Positions 1 through 11,323 of a DNA stretch of 64,000 nt are shown piece by piece. Where the stretch lies: positions 20,596,017-20,660,016 of the forward strand of contig NC_088307.1 of the NCBI RefSeq assembly GCF_032854445.1, written 5' to 3'. Below the pieces are notes generated by a model that saw only the letters and a program-made list of their open reading frames with translations, was not told the origin of the DNA and did not search any database. Positions within the stretch are counted from its first letter, which is position 1. Every line of letters starts with the position of its first letter. This DNA comes from Liolophura sinensis (lineage: Eukaryota; Mollusca; Polyplacophora; Chitonida; Chitonidae). Position numbers and translations under genes: made by a program.

Positions 1-25
1 ACCAATCAAATAAATAAATAAATTA
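1..25 (+). mobile_element. SINE 3' tail cut by window edge
   Basis: The window opens with ACCAATCAAATAAATAAAT, which is the exact tail of the dominant SINE family in plus orientation. The body would lie to the left of the window. Confidence 0.6.
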
Positions 26-40
26 AAATCAACTGAAAAC

Positions 41-100
41 TTTGCATAAATTGCACTACAAGCTGCTCTTTCATATGCGAAAACATTCAGGTATTAGGAT
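41..100. mobile_element. MITE-like family M1, one end only
   Basis: The stretch from ATTGCACTACAAG to GTATTAGGAT matches the right half and terminal inverted repeat of the longer copies at 33798-34014 and 52686-52883. The other half is absent. Confidence 0.45.
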
Positions 101-137
101 ACATCAAAATTACCAGTACTTGCAAGTACACATGGAC

Positions 138-232
138 TGACAGAGGCATTACTTATGGATAACAATTCCTGGATTTATACCAACCAACACAATAAATCCA
201 GAAATTGTTATCCATGAGTAATGCCTCTGTCA
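138..232. repeat. Near-perfect long hairpin (40-bp arms, 15-nt loop)
   Basis: Positions 138-177 and 193-232 are reverse complements at 38 of 40 positions, starting TGACAGAGGCATTAC and ending GTAATGCCTCTGTCA. The loop is 178-192. It is not part of any repeat family that I recognise elsewhere in the window. It could be a recently formed foldback, a MITE remnant or a small-RNA precursor-like hairpin; the sequence alone does not decide. Confidence 0.9.
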
Positions 233-381
233 ATCTATACCATCCCAATTCCTAAATGCCTCTGAAAGAAGTACACATGGAAGGAAACAAACAGGTCACA
301 TCTTACCTGATACCTCACAAACTTAAGTCAATTTACAATAGTGCTGATGTTCTTATTTGAATCAAATTACAATGGTGTCTT

Positions 382-515
382 CATTTATTTATTCATCTGA
401 TTGGCGTTTTACGCCGTACTCAAGAATATTTCACTTCCACGACGGCAGCCAGCATTGTGGTGGGAGGAAACCATCTGCAGGTTGCTGCTAGACCGTTCCA
501 CGTATGAGATGGAAC
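382..515 (-). mobile_element. Nin-DC-like SINE, 5'-truncated
   Basis: Minus orientation: the A/T-rich tail and conserved 3' core (GTTTTACGCCGTACTCAAGA on the plus strand) are present and the tRNA-like head is missing. Confidence 0.85.
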
Positions 516-877
516 CACAACGACTGCCGAGTTGCTGCCGAGTTTTTAAGTCATTGTGCTGCATCTAAGACAATTGTACATCTTTATAAAAAACATGCAC
601 TGTCCCAAACACACGCGCACTCACCAAACAAACACGCACCTACTGGTCAGGTTGATACACCTCTTCCAGACAAGCATATTCTTGCCAAAGAAACATGCAC
701 TGCCTCAAACAAACATGCTTGCAATGGTGTCTTCATATTTCAGTCAAATCACAATGATCAAAATGAAACCATATGTTAGATGACCGTTCCTTTCTGCACT
801 GAGTGTTCTGAGGCAGTGGAAGTAGTATCCCAGCCCATCAGGCTAGGATCCTGGGGCCACCTAGGCTCTCGCCATTT

Positions 878-1063
878 GATTTATTTATTTATTTATTTGA
901 TTGGTGTTTTACGCCATACTCAAGAATATTTCACTTATACGACGGCGTTCAGCATTATGGTGGGAGGAAACCATGACCATCTGCAGGTTGCCGGAAGACC
1001 TTCCCACATATGGCCTGAGAGGAAGTGAGCATGAGCTGGACTTGAACTCACAGTGACCCTTTC
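878..1063 (-). mobile_element. Nin-DC-like SINE, partial
   Basis: Tail, 3' core and middle region are present in minus orientation, ending in the CTTGAACTCACAG part (complement of the B-box region). The extreme tRNA head is lost. Confidence 0.88.
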
Positions 1064-1326
1064 GCCATTTGTATTACGTGAGATACCATTCAGGCCATTA
1101 CTGGTGAAAAAAACTGTGACAAATCTGGGATAAAATGCACATTGTTCTTTATTTATTAAGCGTTTTTATTTAAACCGCTCAGCCGATGACATTTGGTCTA
1201 TAGAAAAGAAAAAAATATTATTTCGAACACTCTTCCTCTTTAACTTCATTGCCTCAATAGCGCCCCCATGGTCCAGCCTCGTATGTAATATATGTGACAT
1301 ATTTGTTGTATATGTGTGCTTAATAC

Positions 1327-1449
1327 CTGATGATCTTCGGGATTAGGGATGGGAACCTTAGCTTCAATCTTCAACACCTCTGGCCCCCCAAACTCTGTCA
1401 CACGGATTGCCTTCATAACTGCTCTTGCTGCACCTCTAAGAACTGACAT
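1327..1449 (-). CDS. CRYZ: CRYZ-type quinone oxidoreductase, first coding exon (partial gene)
   Basis: This is the first coding exon, 41 codons from ATG at 1449-1447, of a zeta-crystallin-type NADPH:quinone oxidoreductase of the medium-chain dehydrogenase/reductase superfamily. The family reduces quinones by one electron and is usually cytosolic. The translation contains [16 protein letters not shown] and then [10 protein letters not shown], which follow the start of vertebrate CRYZ ([23 protein letters not shown]). The exon ends in phase 0 at a GTATTA donor exactly where the family continues with VLIKV. That next exon is not visible between 1 and 1326, so it should lie left of the window. 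A TTTCCCAG acceptor at about 1457 suggests an upstream non-coding exon. The leader [11 protein letters not shown] before the conserved core is basic and non-acidic, which could be a mitochondrial presequence; this is inference. Another MDR quinone reductase remains possible. Confidence 0.78.
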
Positions 1450-1841
1450 AGGAAGTCTGGGAAATGAGATACAAAATACACAACCTATGATTCACATGTA
1501 TTATATAGTACACCTGAAGATGGTGAAAACAAACAAAGACATTCAAAAGAGGAAAGCCTATACAACACCTCAGTCCTGCATATTCCATCCAGCTATAGAT
1601 AAACCGATCTCAGGAATTTTCTTCTACTACTAAGCATCTACATGTAGGTTCAGAGATACAGTCATGACAACAGAGGTGATAGTCATGCAAATTAAGCTAA
1701 TTAATATGGAAATTAATGCATGGACAGATTACATGCACATGTACATGTAAAAGCCCCTGTGATCATCTTAGCAAGTGTTCATGTCAGTTTGACTTCCCTC
1801 TGAATAGATTCAGAGATGCATGGTCACACAGATGAATACAG

Positions 1842-1870
1842 AGGGCAGGGCAGGGCAGGGCAGGGCAGGG
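1842..1870. repeat. GGGCA pentanucleotide microsatellite
   Basis: About five uninterrupted GGGCA units follow a diverged one. Confidence 0.9.
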
Positions 1871-2199
1871 TACACATGCAGTTATGACAAATATTCCATA
1901 GTCCTTTTGATTAAAATTACTTCATGTCTTATTTTCTCCCACTTACCTGTACATGTTTTATCACTGTCTTAACACAACACTCAGTGCTAAAAAATATCAC
2001 ATTCCACCAGGACAGTTCGAAAATTTTGTTTTTCAAACCCTTTATCAACGCATTAACACTTTAGTCATAAACTAAACCGTTAGAAAAGGAGTGCAAACCA
2101 GTGCCAATGATTCAAATCCTTTACTTCAACACTGATTTTTCCTCTACTCTATCTAACAAATGGTCGCTGTCCCACATTCATAAATATAACATGGTACTA

Positions 2200-2395
2200 A
2201 AGGTACCACAACAACCATTAGAAATAAACTTGTATTGTAACTACCATTAGAAACAAACTTGTACTGTAACTACCATTAGAAACAAACTTGTACTGTTACT
2301 ATTATTAGAAATAAACTTGTATTGTGATTACCATTAGAAATAAACTTGTACTGTAAGTCTACCATTAGAAATAAACCTCTACTGTGACTACTATT
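2200..2395. repeat. About 29-bp tandem repeat, 6-7 copies
   Basis: The unit is ACCATTAGAAA, then AACTTGTACTGTAACT, with point differences among copies. Confidence 0.85.
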
Positions 2396-3289
2396 TCTGT
2401 AGAACATACAAGTATACACAGGTGAAAAACACATCTACCTGGCCTGAGCTCCAGAGTCAATCTGCTATACATCTAGATATATCACTTCACCTACTTTAAC
2501 ATAAATCCTGCCCCCATTTGAAAATTAACATACCACTTCTAAACACATGTGTCTGATAGGTGTGCCAGTAATATGTGCTCAATGATGATAGGCTGGATTC
2601 TCACTCTTTGCATTTACGTGAGGTTAAAATTGTGACTCTGAATTTGGTGTTTTCATGCTCTACTTAAAAAAAAAATACATATATATATATTTGGTTATGT
2701 CACAAAGCTTGATAACATGTTTAAGGTACCTTGGTTACATTATACACTTATGACTGATAAGTACAAGCACTCTGTTTGGAAGTCACCTGACTGGATGACT
2801 AAGCAGAATTCTAAGATTCAGAGATCTACAAGTTACAGGTAACACAGAACTACAGGTGTATATTTATATATCATACTATCAGTGTCAGAAAATATATCAT
2901 GTCAAATTTATGCACAGCGTCAGCTTTCATCGCCAGAACAGGGCATCCTGTTATACATGAACATACATGTATTCATTGTTCAGCCTTTCAATTCTGCTAG
3001 TGTGCAAATGGATGTGAAAAATTAAAGTCTGAAGAGAACTTGCAAGCACATCACACACCTAGACAATCCTTCAAAACTTGGAAACGAATCATGACATTGC
3101 AAAACATTAAAGTAAACAATGACATTGAAATTTGTAAAAATCACAATGTAAAGTAGGTTAATAAAATATTTGCCTGACTGTATGTGCATACAAGCCTTAA
3201 AAAGTTCAAGATGAAATTGTATTATGAAGAGGACAGTAGCACAGCAAAAATGTAATTTCCCATGGAAATTAAATAGATATTGTTCACAG

Positions 3290-3560
3290 ATAAAAATGAA
3301 ACCAGACCTGGCACAGAACAGAAATCACATACAGGTGAATTAGAGTTTATATTTCCACTTTGGAGGATGATAGTGAGTTTTATGGGTGGAGGAAACCAGT
3401 GTGCCTGTAAAAAACCACCAACTTCGGGCAAGTTACTAGCAAACTTTCCAACATGTGATCCACTGCATGCCACACTCCATGCTCACTGTCACCAAATCCG
3501 CACAATGCATGAGAGAAAGGAAATCTCAAAATTCCCTGTCCATGTCTGGGTTTGAACCTG
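3290..3560. mobile_element. Possible additional SINE family fragment
   Basis: The block GGGCAAGTTACTAGCAAACT with a nearby GGAGGAAACCAG and a GGGTTTGAACCTG box recurs in degraded form near 15115-15185, 37310-37450 and 62985-63060. The last motif looks like a tRNA B box. Boundaries are not resolved. Confidence 0.4.
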
Positions 3561-3698
3561 CACCTTGTGAGTCTGAGATTTTTGTAAATCACATACACAT
3601 ACACAAACATATACATGTATATACACATGGAATATCTAGTGCTGATTTAACGCATTCCATCACACATGTGCAGGAGTACATATATGTATTTGTCAGGA

Positions 3699-3701
3699 GA
3701 C

Positions 3702-3732
<31 letters not shown>
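3699..3732. repeat. (TA)n microsatellite
   Basis: Run of alternating T and A, directly followed by a SINE fragment. Confidence 0.9.
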
Positions 3733-3734
<2 letters not shown>

Positions 3735-3749
3735 GAATGGCCATTCCTG

Positions 3750-3877
3750 AGGAGGTCTGCCAGCAACCTGTGAACAGTCCTGGGTTTTTCCTGGGCTGTG
3801 CCCGGTTTCCTCCCACCGTAATACTGGCCACTGTCGTATAAGTGAAACATTCTTGAGTATGGTGTAAAACACAGCTT
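3750..3877 (+). mobile_element. Nin-DC-like SINE, 3' half
   Basis: Starts at GGTCTGCCAGCAACCTG and runs through the core to GTGTAAAACACA; both the tRNA head and the A/T tail are missing. Confidence 0.8.
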
Positions 3878-4605
3878 AACATTTTGCTAATCCATCTATG
3901 TGCTATTTTGAGAATTTGTCAGAAGTTCCGGGAATGTTTAAGTTCAGGTTACTGTGGTAGAGAGATGTCAATTCATTGATTAAACAAGTTCTCTTAATGA
4001 ACATTGGAGAAGAGGCTCGTCGACTAACAAAAGCATCAACATACATATAATCTTTACAACTGCTGAAATTTTAAAAGAACACATGTCAATCTAGATGGAT
4101 GGCACATCTTGCCTTATTATGAAAATTTTACAGATCTTGGAAAGGTGTTTTTAGGTTAGTCTTCAGCTAAGCTGGACGTACATGTACTTATGTAACGCCT
4201 ACCTTCTATGTAACCTATATCCACAAGCAGTAAAAAAAAACATTTATCCCAGCCTACATTCTCTTTACAACGCATGCAATTCTTAGAGAGAATACTGGCT
4301 GGAATAAAATTATCACAGCCTGTAAGTTCAAATTCCAAACATGTTGGACATTAGTTCGACTTCAAAAGTTTAAACGGCTAGCTTACTGTTGAAAGATGGT
4401 TTACTGATGCAAGCTCCGACATATAAATTTACGTTTTAAGCGTTTTAGGGAATGAATGCAATTACTAAATGTAAGATAGCCTTCATGCTTATGTCTTAGT
4501 AAAATTGTCCTCATGGATCTAGGTTACACAGAAGCTGGGCATTACCTAAGTATGTCCTTTGAGCTATTTTGAGCTATTTTAGCAAGGCATCCTACTTGAA
4601 AAATA

Positions 4606-4882
4606 GGGGCCTCTGTAGCTGAGTTGGTTAGCGTGCTAGCGCAGCATGCTGACCCTGGAGCCTCTCACCAATGCTGTCACTGTGAGTTCAAGTCCAGCTC
4701 ATGCTGCCCCCCCCCCGCCCCACTTCCGCCATACGTGGGAAGGTCAATATACGCATGGTCGTGGGTTTCCACTGGGCTCCACACGTTTTCTTCCCACCAC
4801 AATGCTGGCCGCCGTTGTATAAGTGAAATATTCTTGAGTACGGCGTAAAACACCAATGAAATAAATAAATAAAAAAATAAAT
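4606..4882 (+). mobile_element. Nin-DC-like SINE, full length
   Basis: Head GGGGCCTCTGTAGCTGAGTT with A-box TGGTTAGCGTGC and B-box GTGAGTTCAAGTCC, a poly-C expansion in the middle, then the core and an AAATA tail. The head shows tRNA ancestry; it is not a tRNA gene. Confidence 0.92.
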
Positions 4883-6506
4883 ACTTGAAAAATGTAAGTT
4901 TCTGCACCACAAATAATGCGCAACTTACAACAATAATAAAACAGTAAAAAAAAGGTGCCGGTAGAAAAATTAAACGTCCCTAACACTATGTGTGTGCTGG
5001 GTGGGTGGAGATTGGGGAGAGAGTGGGAGTGGGGAGAGTGGGAGGGGGGAAAGGTGCGCCTCGGAGATGCACTTAATTGATCGGCTGTTGAGTCAAGAAC
5101 GAAACATATTAAAACTGCTCGAAATCTTGGTCTACATTATGGTTAAACCTTCAAAACATCGTACCCGTTACAATGCGATGGCAAAATTCCGTCAGGCTGT
5201 CCAACTTTATCAGTCGGTAAGCAAACATCCGGGTGTGACCCGAAATCATTCGCACTCCCAAAATCAGCAGACGATGCAGTCGCAAAACTCTTTCCAGAAT
5301 GCAGAATTAGGAAAACACACAGTATCTTTAGAGCGACTTTGATAACTATGAGATTCGGTGTTTCTATCAACTGCATGACATAGCTATATCATCTAGAAAT
5401 GAACAGAAATTTACAAGCAGCCGATATTACCAACTCACCTGATAACATCTATGGGTAACGTCTTAACATATTGTACAGCAGCCGTCTCAGGCTGGACTTC
5501 ATACTATATGGAGTGTTCGAGATTAAGGTTACTCCTAAAACCACGACTTGGGCCGCGAAATTTAGGTTTATACTTACCAGATGATAATAGTGCAACTTTG
5601 TTACATTGTGGAAGATCTTGCCACTTAGAGCTTTGGTGTAGCAGTAAATTTATTGCTTCATACTTAGCATTTCAAAACTTGTTTTTTTGTTTTTGCTGCT
5701 TAGTGTTTTTACTAAGATCCTAATTTTGAGGGAATATTTAATTAATTGCCATCAAAGATTGGAATCTCATTAAACTCAAATATTGAGTAGGTGATTTTCA
5801 AGTTAAATTATTAATTATTGTCTTTTATCTGTAATAATGTTTTGTGGTATTTACAAGAGTGAATACTTTTGTGGAACAAATATCTTGGTGTGTCTTGAAC
5901 TATTTTCAATTTCAACGCATCTGTCAAATTCTAAAAAGTCGAAAAAAACGAAAACTAGGGTAAAAATATACGTGAACAAGTGAAGTGTTAAAATACAAAT
6001 AATAATATAATAGCTGTTATATGCAGTGAATGAAGCCATTATTTCTTAAGTACAAGAGTAAATTATTTACATTGAAATACTATTTTGCAGTGGCTTGTTA
6101 CTCCATAACAGTACGGAAGTAATGGTATGATATGGTGGCAGGTATTACAAATGAAAATGCAAATCTGTAATCAGTGCAAATGCATTTTGCATGATTCTGA
6201 TGGATTCATCAACAGTATAGGGCCACGTAAGAATTTTTTTGTGAAGATTGAGTAATTGTTTATTAGAAAAACTTGAGTGTTAACATCAAAAGTATCATTT
6301 TAATGCCTTTATGTCCTTCAAAAACTGTATATTTACGAACTGCACCAAACTTTAGGTGAAACACAGTAATTCCAAAAAGCTTACAGCAACTAAATTTTGA
6401 CTTGACTTAAAAGACCTCCAAAAAGACCTCCAAAAATCGAAGTACGCATAACTAATACATTAATATACTTTCATTTATTTTTTTAAATTTTTGTGAACAG
6501 AGTTAA
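4883..6506. other. Non-coding stretch with a G-rich block and few repeats
   Basis: The G-rich run at 4995-5056 (GGGAGTGGGGAGAGTGGGAG) has enough G tracts to allow a quadruplex. The part from about 5080 to 5560 carries little repeat sequence and has several CG dinucleotides, unlike its surroundings, so it could be a promoter. Open frames here have no recognisable protein similarity. Confidence 0.45.
5439..5560 (-). promoter_or_regulatory. Candidate non-coding first exon and promoter of the CRYZ-type gene
   Basis: A strong donor on the minus strand (TTATCAG then GTGAGTTGG, exon end at 5439) follows a repeat-poor stretch. It could splice to the acceptor at about 1457, just upstream of the CRYZ start codon. 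Purely positional inference; transcript data would decide. Confidence 0.2.
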
Positions 6507-6735
6507 TTTACTTATTTATTTGATTGGTGTTGTACGCCGTACTCAAAAATATTTCACTTACACGACGGCGGCCAGCATTATGGTGGGAGGAAACCGGACA
6601 GAACCCCGGGGAAAACTCATGCCCATCCGCAGGTGGCTGGGAGACCTTCTCACGTACAGCTGGAGAGGAAGCCAGCATGACCTGGACTTAAACTCACAGC
6701 GACAGAGAGACTCCTTGGTCATTACGCTGCGCTAG
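6507..6735 (-). mobile_element. Nin-DC-like SINE, nearly full
   Basis: Tail through to the TTACGCTGCGCTAG segment; the last part of the tRNA head is lost. Confidence 0.9.
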
Positions 6736-7217
6736 AGTTAAAGATGCTCAAACATTTGCATACTATCAGAGGTTAGGAACTCTGACATCACAACAAAGTT
6801 TTTTCAACTCTAATAACGACACTGACTGTTGAGATAACTCTTTTAACCCAAGAGTTAAAGATTATTGAAATAATGTTACCAAAAATTTCTCCCTTCTGGT
6901 GAACATCAGGAAGAAACGTGATGTGACGTCAGAATTCCTAGATAGCATCAGTATGGCTCGCAAAGTCCACCATAGTTTTCAAATATTTGAATGCTTTTCA
7001 GCACTCTTAAAAAAGCCGAAAATATAAATGCGTTTTTTTAATGTATGTATAAAGTATTTTTACGCACAGTTTTTAGTTGCCTATAAGACGAACCTTACTT
7101 CAAATTTTAGCTTTCTTTTATTTTAAGAATTTTTACATTAATTATTTGTCTTTAAGACTTCAATGAAAAATTGGAAAATAGTGTTCAGCAAGAGCTTCAA
7201 CTCAATTCAGAAATAAT
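6736..7217. other. AT-rich spacer, nothing recognised
   Basis: No coding signal, splice-flanked exon or repeat family recognised. Confidence 0.4.
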
Positions 7218-7390
7218 ATTTATTTATTTACTTGATTTGATTTGTATTTCATGCCATACTCAAGAATATTTCACTTCACATGTCGGTCATTAATTTTATG
7301 GATGGTGGAAATCAGTGTCCAGAGAAAAATGATTGCCCTTTGTCAGATATAGCTGACAAACTAATCCTGACTTAAAGCCACAGCCACACC
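7218..7390 (-). mobile_element. Old diverged SINE copy
   Basis: The core is still recognisable (CATACTCAAGAATATTTCAC) but the middle has diverged and the head cannot be identified. Confidence 0.6.
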
Positions 7391-7811
7391 AATAGGAGCT
7401 GGATTTGATAGGAACAATACAAGAAGTTCAGTTTGTCAGGATTAAGGTAGTTTGTTACATTTAACTTGTAACACAGATCTTTTTGGGGTTTTTTTTTAAC
7501 GACATTGTGAACTGATGGTATTTATTGAGAGAAAAATTAGTAATATGGAATAAAAAAATAGGGGTCACCAACATTCTTTTTTTTGTCTCATAACATTTAA
7601 AATGCCAGCATATTTCTCCTTTAACTGCCATCTGCTGTACACAAGTAATTAACCTACATGTATACCACATATCTCCAAGAAACATTTACCGATTTTCGCT
7701 GTGCTTGTCACATTCAGAATTTTATTATAATTTGGAAATTTATATATAATTGTGGAAACGAAGATTATCAAATAAAAATTGGAGGTCACTGATCTACTTT
7801 TTGTGTTACAT

Positions 7812-7966
7812 GATTTATTTATTTATTTGATTGGTGTTTTACGCCGTACTCAAGAATATTTCACTTACATGACAACGGCCAGTATTATGGTGGGAGAAAA
7901 CCAGGTAGAGCCCAAAAGGTTGCTGGAAGACCTTCCCACGTTCGGTCGGAGAGGAAGCCAGTCTAA
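7812..7966 (-). mobile_element. Nin-DC-like SINE, 5'-truncated
   Basis: Tail, core and middle to GAGGAAGCCAG. It lies 38 bp from the next copy in the same orientation. Confidence 0.9.
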
Positions 7967-8003
7967 CATAAGTGCCAAATGCCTTCGTACAGGTGTAATG
8001 GTT

Positions 8004-8281
8004 AATTTATTTATTTATTTTATTTATTTGATTGGTGTTTTACGCCGTACTCAAGAATATTTCACTTATATGACGGTGGCCAGCATTATGGTGGGTGGAA
8101 ACCGGGCACAGCCCGGGGGAAACCCACGACCATCCGCAGGTTGCTGGCAGACCTTCCCACTTACGGCCGGAGAGGAAGCCAGCATGAACTGGACTTGAAC
8201 TCACAGCGACCGCATTGGTGAGAGACTCCTGGGTCATTACGTTGCGCTAGCGCGCTAACCGACTGAGACACGGAGGCCCCA
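8004..8281 (-). mobile_element. Nin-DC-like SINE, reference full-length copy
   Basis: This is one of the most complete copies, about 278 bp. Read on the minus strand it starts GGGGCCTCCGTGTCTCAGTC, then an A box in GGTTAGCGCGCTAGCGC and a B box in GTGAGTTCAAGTCC, so the head is tRNA-derived. The middle is GGAAGGTCTGCCAGCAACCT. The conserved 3' core runs from GGTTTCCACCCACCATAATG through TATAAGTGAAATATTCTTGA to GTAAAACACCAATC, followed by AAATA repeats. The core resembles the eumetazoan Nin-DC domain shared by many SINEs. Such elements are copied by LINE reverse transcriptase; the partner LINE is not in this window. Confidence 0.95.
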
Positions 8282-8599
8282 ATGGTTAATTTAGTGATGC
8301 TGGATGCTCCACTGTGGATCCGGTATCCATCACCACAGAGAAACAGATGACTCAAGTTAATTTTACGTAATAAATCCCATGTTTTTATATATTAACAAAA
8401 AGTTGTTAACCATTATCACGTGATATGAAAAACACCATCATTCAAAAACATGATATTTTTACCTCCATGTGCAGAGAGGTATGTATCATGTAGTGGACAC
8501 CTAATATGGCTCCGATACGCATAAGAAATGGACAGAGCCATGTGCTCACTTCAAAAGCCTTTGTTTATTGCATAGAGCAAAAAAAATTCAAATGTACAC

Positions 8600-8601
<2 letters not shown>

Positions 8602-8638
<37 letters not shown>
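8602..8638. repeat. (TA)n microsatellite
   Basis: Uninterrupted TA run. Confidence 0.9.
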
Positions 8639-8645
<7 letters not shown>

Positions 8646-8835
8646 ATGTTTTATATATGTAAAACAATGTAACAAAAATATAAAAAAAATTATCATTACA
8701 TAAAGAGTTTCGTACAATGTTCTTTATACACACAGAGACAAAAACAGGCAAGGGTTTTTCATATCCAGATCATACAAAAAAAAAAAGGATTTGATTGAAT
8801 TTGACTGATTTGTGTTTAATACTCTACTCAAGAAT

Positions 8836-8990
8836 ATACATTTATTTGATTGGTGATTTACCAGTCCTATTTCCTTGCTCTAACCTCTCAGTGCTGAGTG
8901 CCATGTGAGGCAGCAACAAGTACCATGTTTAAATTCTTCATTATGATCCGTCAAGGTTTGATCTCAGGTCTCCAAACTGAATAATATATA
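8836..8990 (-). mobile_element. Second SINE family (S2), fragment
   Basis: Contains CCAGTCCTATTTCCTTGCTC, CTCAGTGCTGAGTGCC and GGTTTGATCTCAGGTCTCC, the same order as in the better copies at 28537-28815 and 39622-39936. Confidence 0.65.
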
Positions 8991-9147
8991 TAAAAATTTT
9001 CTCAGAGATTATAGACAAGAAAAATGTAAAGTTTTCACAAGAGATGGAAAGAGATCAGGACAAAATAAAGTTTTCAGTGCATCACAAAGTTTACCAGATC
9101 TTCCGGACTATATGTAAATATGCATAATACACACATATATACATTGA

Positions 9148-9324
9148 TTTTATTTATTATTTTTAAATAGTGTTTTACGCCATTCTAAACAATATTTCAC
9201 TTACATAACGGCGGCTGGCATTATGGTAGGAGGAAACTGGGCAGATCCCGAGGGATACCCACTGCTATCCGCAGGTTGCTGACAGATCTACCCACGTACA
9301 GCAGAACAGGAAGCCAGCATGAGC
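9148..9324 (-). mobile_element. Nin-DC-like SINE, partial
   Basis: Tail, core and middle to GGAAGCCAGCATGAG, moderately diverged. Confidence 0.85.
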
Positions 9325-9646
9325 ACATATATAATGTGATACTAATGTAATCAAAAAGCATTGCATACATACGTAACATGAACATATTCAAAATAGATAT
9401 ATACTATAGTTATAACTTTGGTATATAAGGTACATTAATACATGTATAACTGTCATTATGATAACAATGTAAATTTTCCCCAATTTTTGATTTTATCAAA
9501 TATATTTGTATAAAAACTATATGTTGTAAATAAAGTTTGCACTATCACTTTGCTTATCAACCATAAAATATAATTCTTCATAATTTTTTTCCTCTTTAAT
9601 TGTGTATTTTAGGGCTTTTTGCATAACACGATTACAGGTAGAGCTT

Positions 9647-9868
9647 GGGCCCCTGGATCATAAAGCAATCTTAGACTTAAGTCAAAATTTCAAATCACAT
9701 TAAAATTGTTGTTTCTAATGTTACAAGGTCAAAATTTTGCTTGACAACATCAATTCTGAAAAAGTTATTGGACAGCAGACTTCAGTGAAAATAACCGAAA
9801 GCAACATACAAAATTTAATAAATGAAGTTTTGACTTAAGTCTAAGGTCGCTTTGTAACCTTAGGGCCT
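9647..9868. mobile_element. MITE-like family M2, complete copy
   Basis: About 220 bp with terminal inverted repeats of roughly 40 bp. The left end reads CATAAAGCAATCTTAGACTT and the right end AAGTCTAAGGTCGCTTTGTA, near complements. There is no open frame, as expected for a non-autonomous DNA transposon. A second copy is at 34776-35008. Confidence 0.75.
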
Positions 9869-11290
9869 GTGCAGAACAAAATAAAAACATTTACATAATG
9901 TTAATACACCCTCAATATGATGTCTTCATTATAACACCACAGTCGCATATCTGCAGTCTAAAGATGTAATATAAAATGCCTAATGTTATATTCTGTACAA
10001 TACTGCCACCGTTATTGCCATCTACCAGGCTTTTTCTGCATAAAATGTATTAAAATGACTAAAATGTAGAGGATAAATGCTTTCTAGTGTAAACTATGAA
10101 TTAGGTCAGAGATCACTACACCTGATTTAAAGAATTTATGTCTTCCAGCCACCACTCATTTTTTGTTTCCTTTTTTTTCATTCGGCCACACCAATTCATA
10201 TTTTTGTATTACTGGCAGAATTGCTCTTTTTCTTTCAATGTCAGCAGAGCATATAAACACAAGAATAAGACTGACAAATTATCCAGTTTTGGGGATATGT
10301 GGACTGTCCCAGCAATGTTTCCTCTGTAAGTCATGTTTGCTTGATCAGAAAATGTTCAAGAAATGGAAAATCATAAAAACAAAAGGTAGGATTTTCAAAT
10401 TTATTTGAATTCCAGTTTCGGACTTTTTAGTGTTTGCATGCCAGTAAAACACAAAATAAAATTGCAGCTATCACCATATGCAGCCTATTGATTTTACTCT
10501 CCTTGATTGTTAACCCCTAAACATTTGCAGCAATTAACAAAGTGTTTTTACGTGTGACAAAAGAACTAATTCTAAGAGATATAAAAAAAAAGCTTATGGC
10601 TGCAAATAAGATAGCTGATGCAAGGTTAAAGCTTAAAGCGATTTCATTTCCCACAGAAAAATAAAAAATGTGCCCGTAATTTCACTTGGTGTCTGACTTT
10701 TAATAGCTTTACATTACAAGATTCTGATCTTTGAAGACAGGTTCCCCTTCATGATCAGCTCATGTTTTTACACATTACTAATGTGAGTCCACCACCAGGA
10801 TCGGAGTGGTATTCTGATTAAAATATTTAAAGCATTACATGATTATGTGATGGATGCATGCCTTATGCTTTAATGTACATCATATACAAACCCTCACTGC
10901 ACTGCCAAACTCACTACATTGCCAGCATGACGTCGGTCCCAAACCTGGCATTATAACGTAAAACTACTGTATATTGTATACTACTGTATATATACTACTA
11001 TATCTTAGCAAAGAACTGAAGTTGTTCATTTCAAAAAGTTGATGGAGAATGTGTAGATACTATTTAGAGCTCCTCAACGATTTCAAAAAGCATTTCTAAA
11101 GAGGTCCAACAAAACCCCTTACACTTTTTTCCGTACAAGATTTTTGTCATTCCAAATTGTATCTAAAATTGGTGAATCAACAGGAAAATTGCGGGCTAGA
11201 CGTGCATGTAGGCTCATTGATAGATTCTTAAAAGTATGTTCAAGACATACAGTCAAGGCCCCGAAAAGTCCTTTGTTTTGGTTACCAGGC
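9869..11290. other. Non-coding, nothing recognised
   Basis: AT-rich sequence with short open frames on the plus strand (for example 10138-10408) that show no family resemblance and lack splice context. Confidence 0.4.
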
Positions 11291-11323
11291 TCAACTTTCG
11301 AATCTTGGGAAGGTACTTCTGGT
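11291..11323 (-). CDS. Candidate terminal exon of the FERM-like gene
   Basis: A CTGGCAG acceptor on the minus strand at 11330-11324 opens an exon that in phase 0, the phase left by the exon ending at 12940, codes TRSTFPRFES and stops at 11291. It would close the FERM-like protein just after its third lobe. The acceptor has a weak pyrimidine tract, so this is only a suggestion; the true last exon may lie elsewhere. Confidence 0.25.
   Translation of the reverse strand, partial: TRSTFPRFES

Larger units (their letters stand above)
1450..4605. other. Non-coding stretch upstream of the CRYZ exon
   Basis: I see no supported coding exon. The stretch holds short tandem repeats, a (TA) run, a SINE-like fragment and a 3' SINE fragment, listed separately. 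It may be the first intron of the CRYZ-type gene if the non-coding exon proposed near 5.4 kb is real. Confidence 0.5.

Noticed and set aside
4606-4700. tRNA-like sequence with A and B boxes (also at 8281, 15841, 30822 and 33643)
   Set aside because: These are SINE heads: the acceptor and anticodon arms do not pair properly and each is followed by the SINE body.
4992-5342. 116-codon plus-strand open frame starting in a G-rich run
   Set aside because: No family resemblance and low-complexity start; the region is better explained as a possible promoter or leader of the minus-strand CRYZ-type gene.
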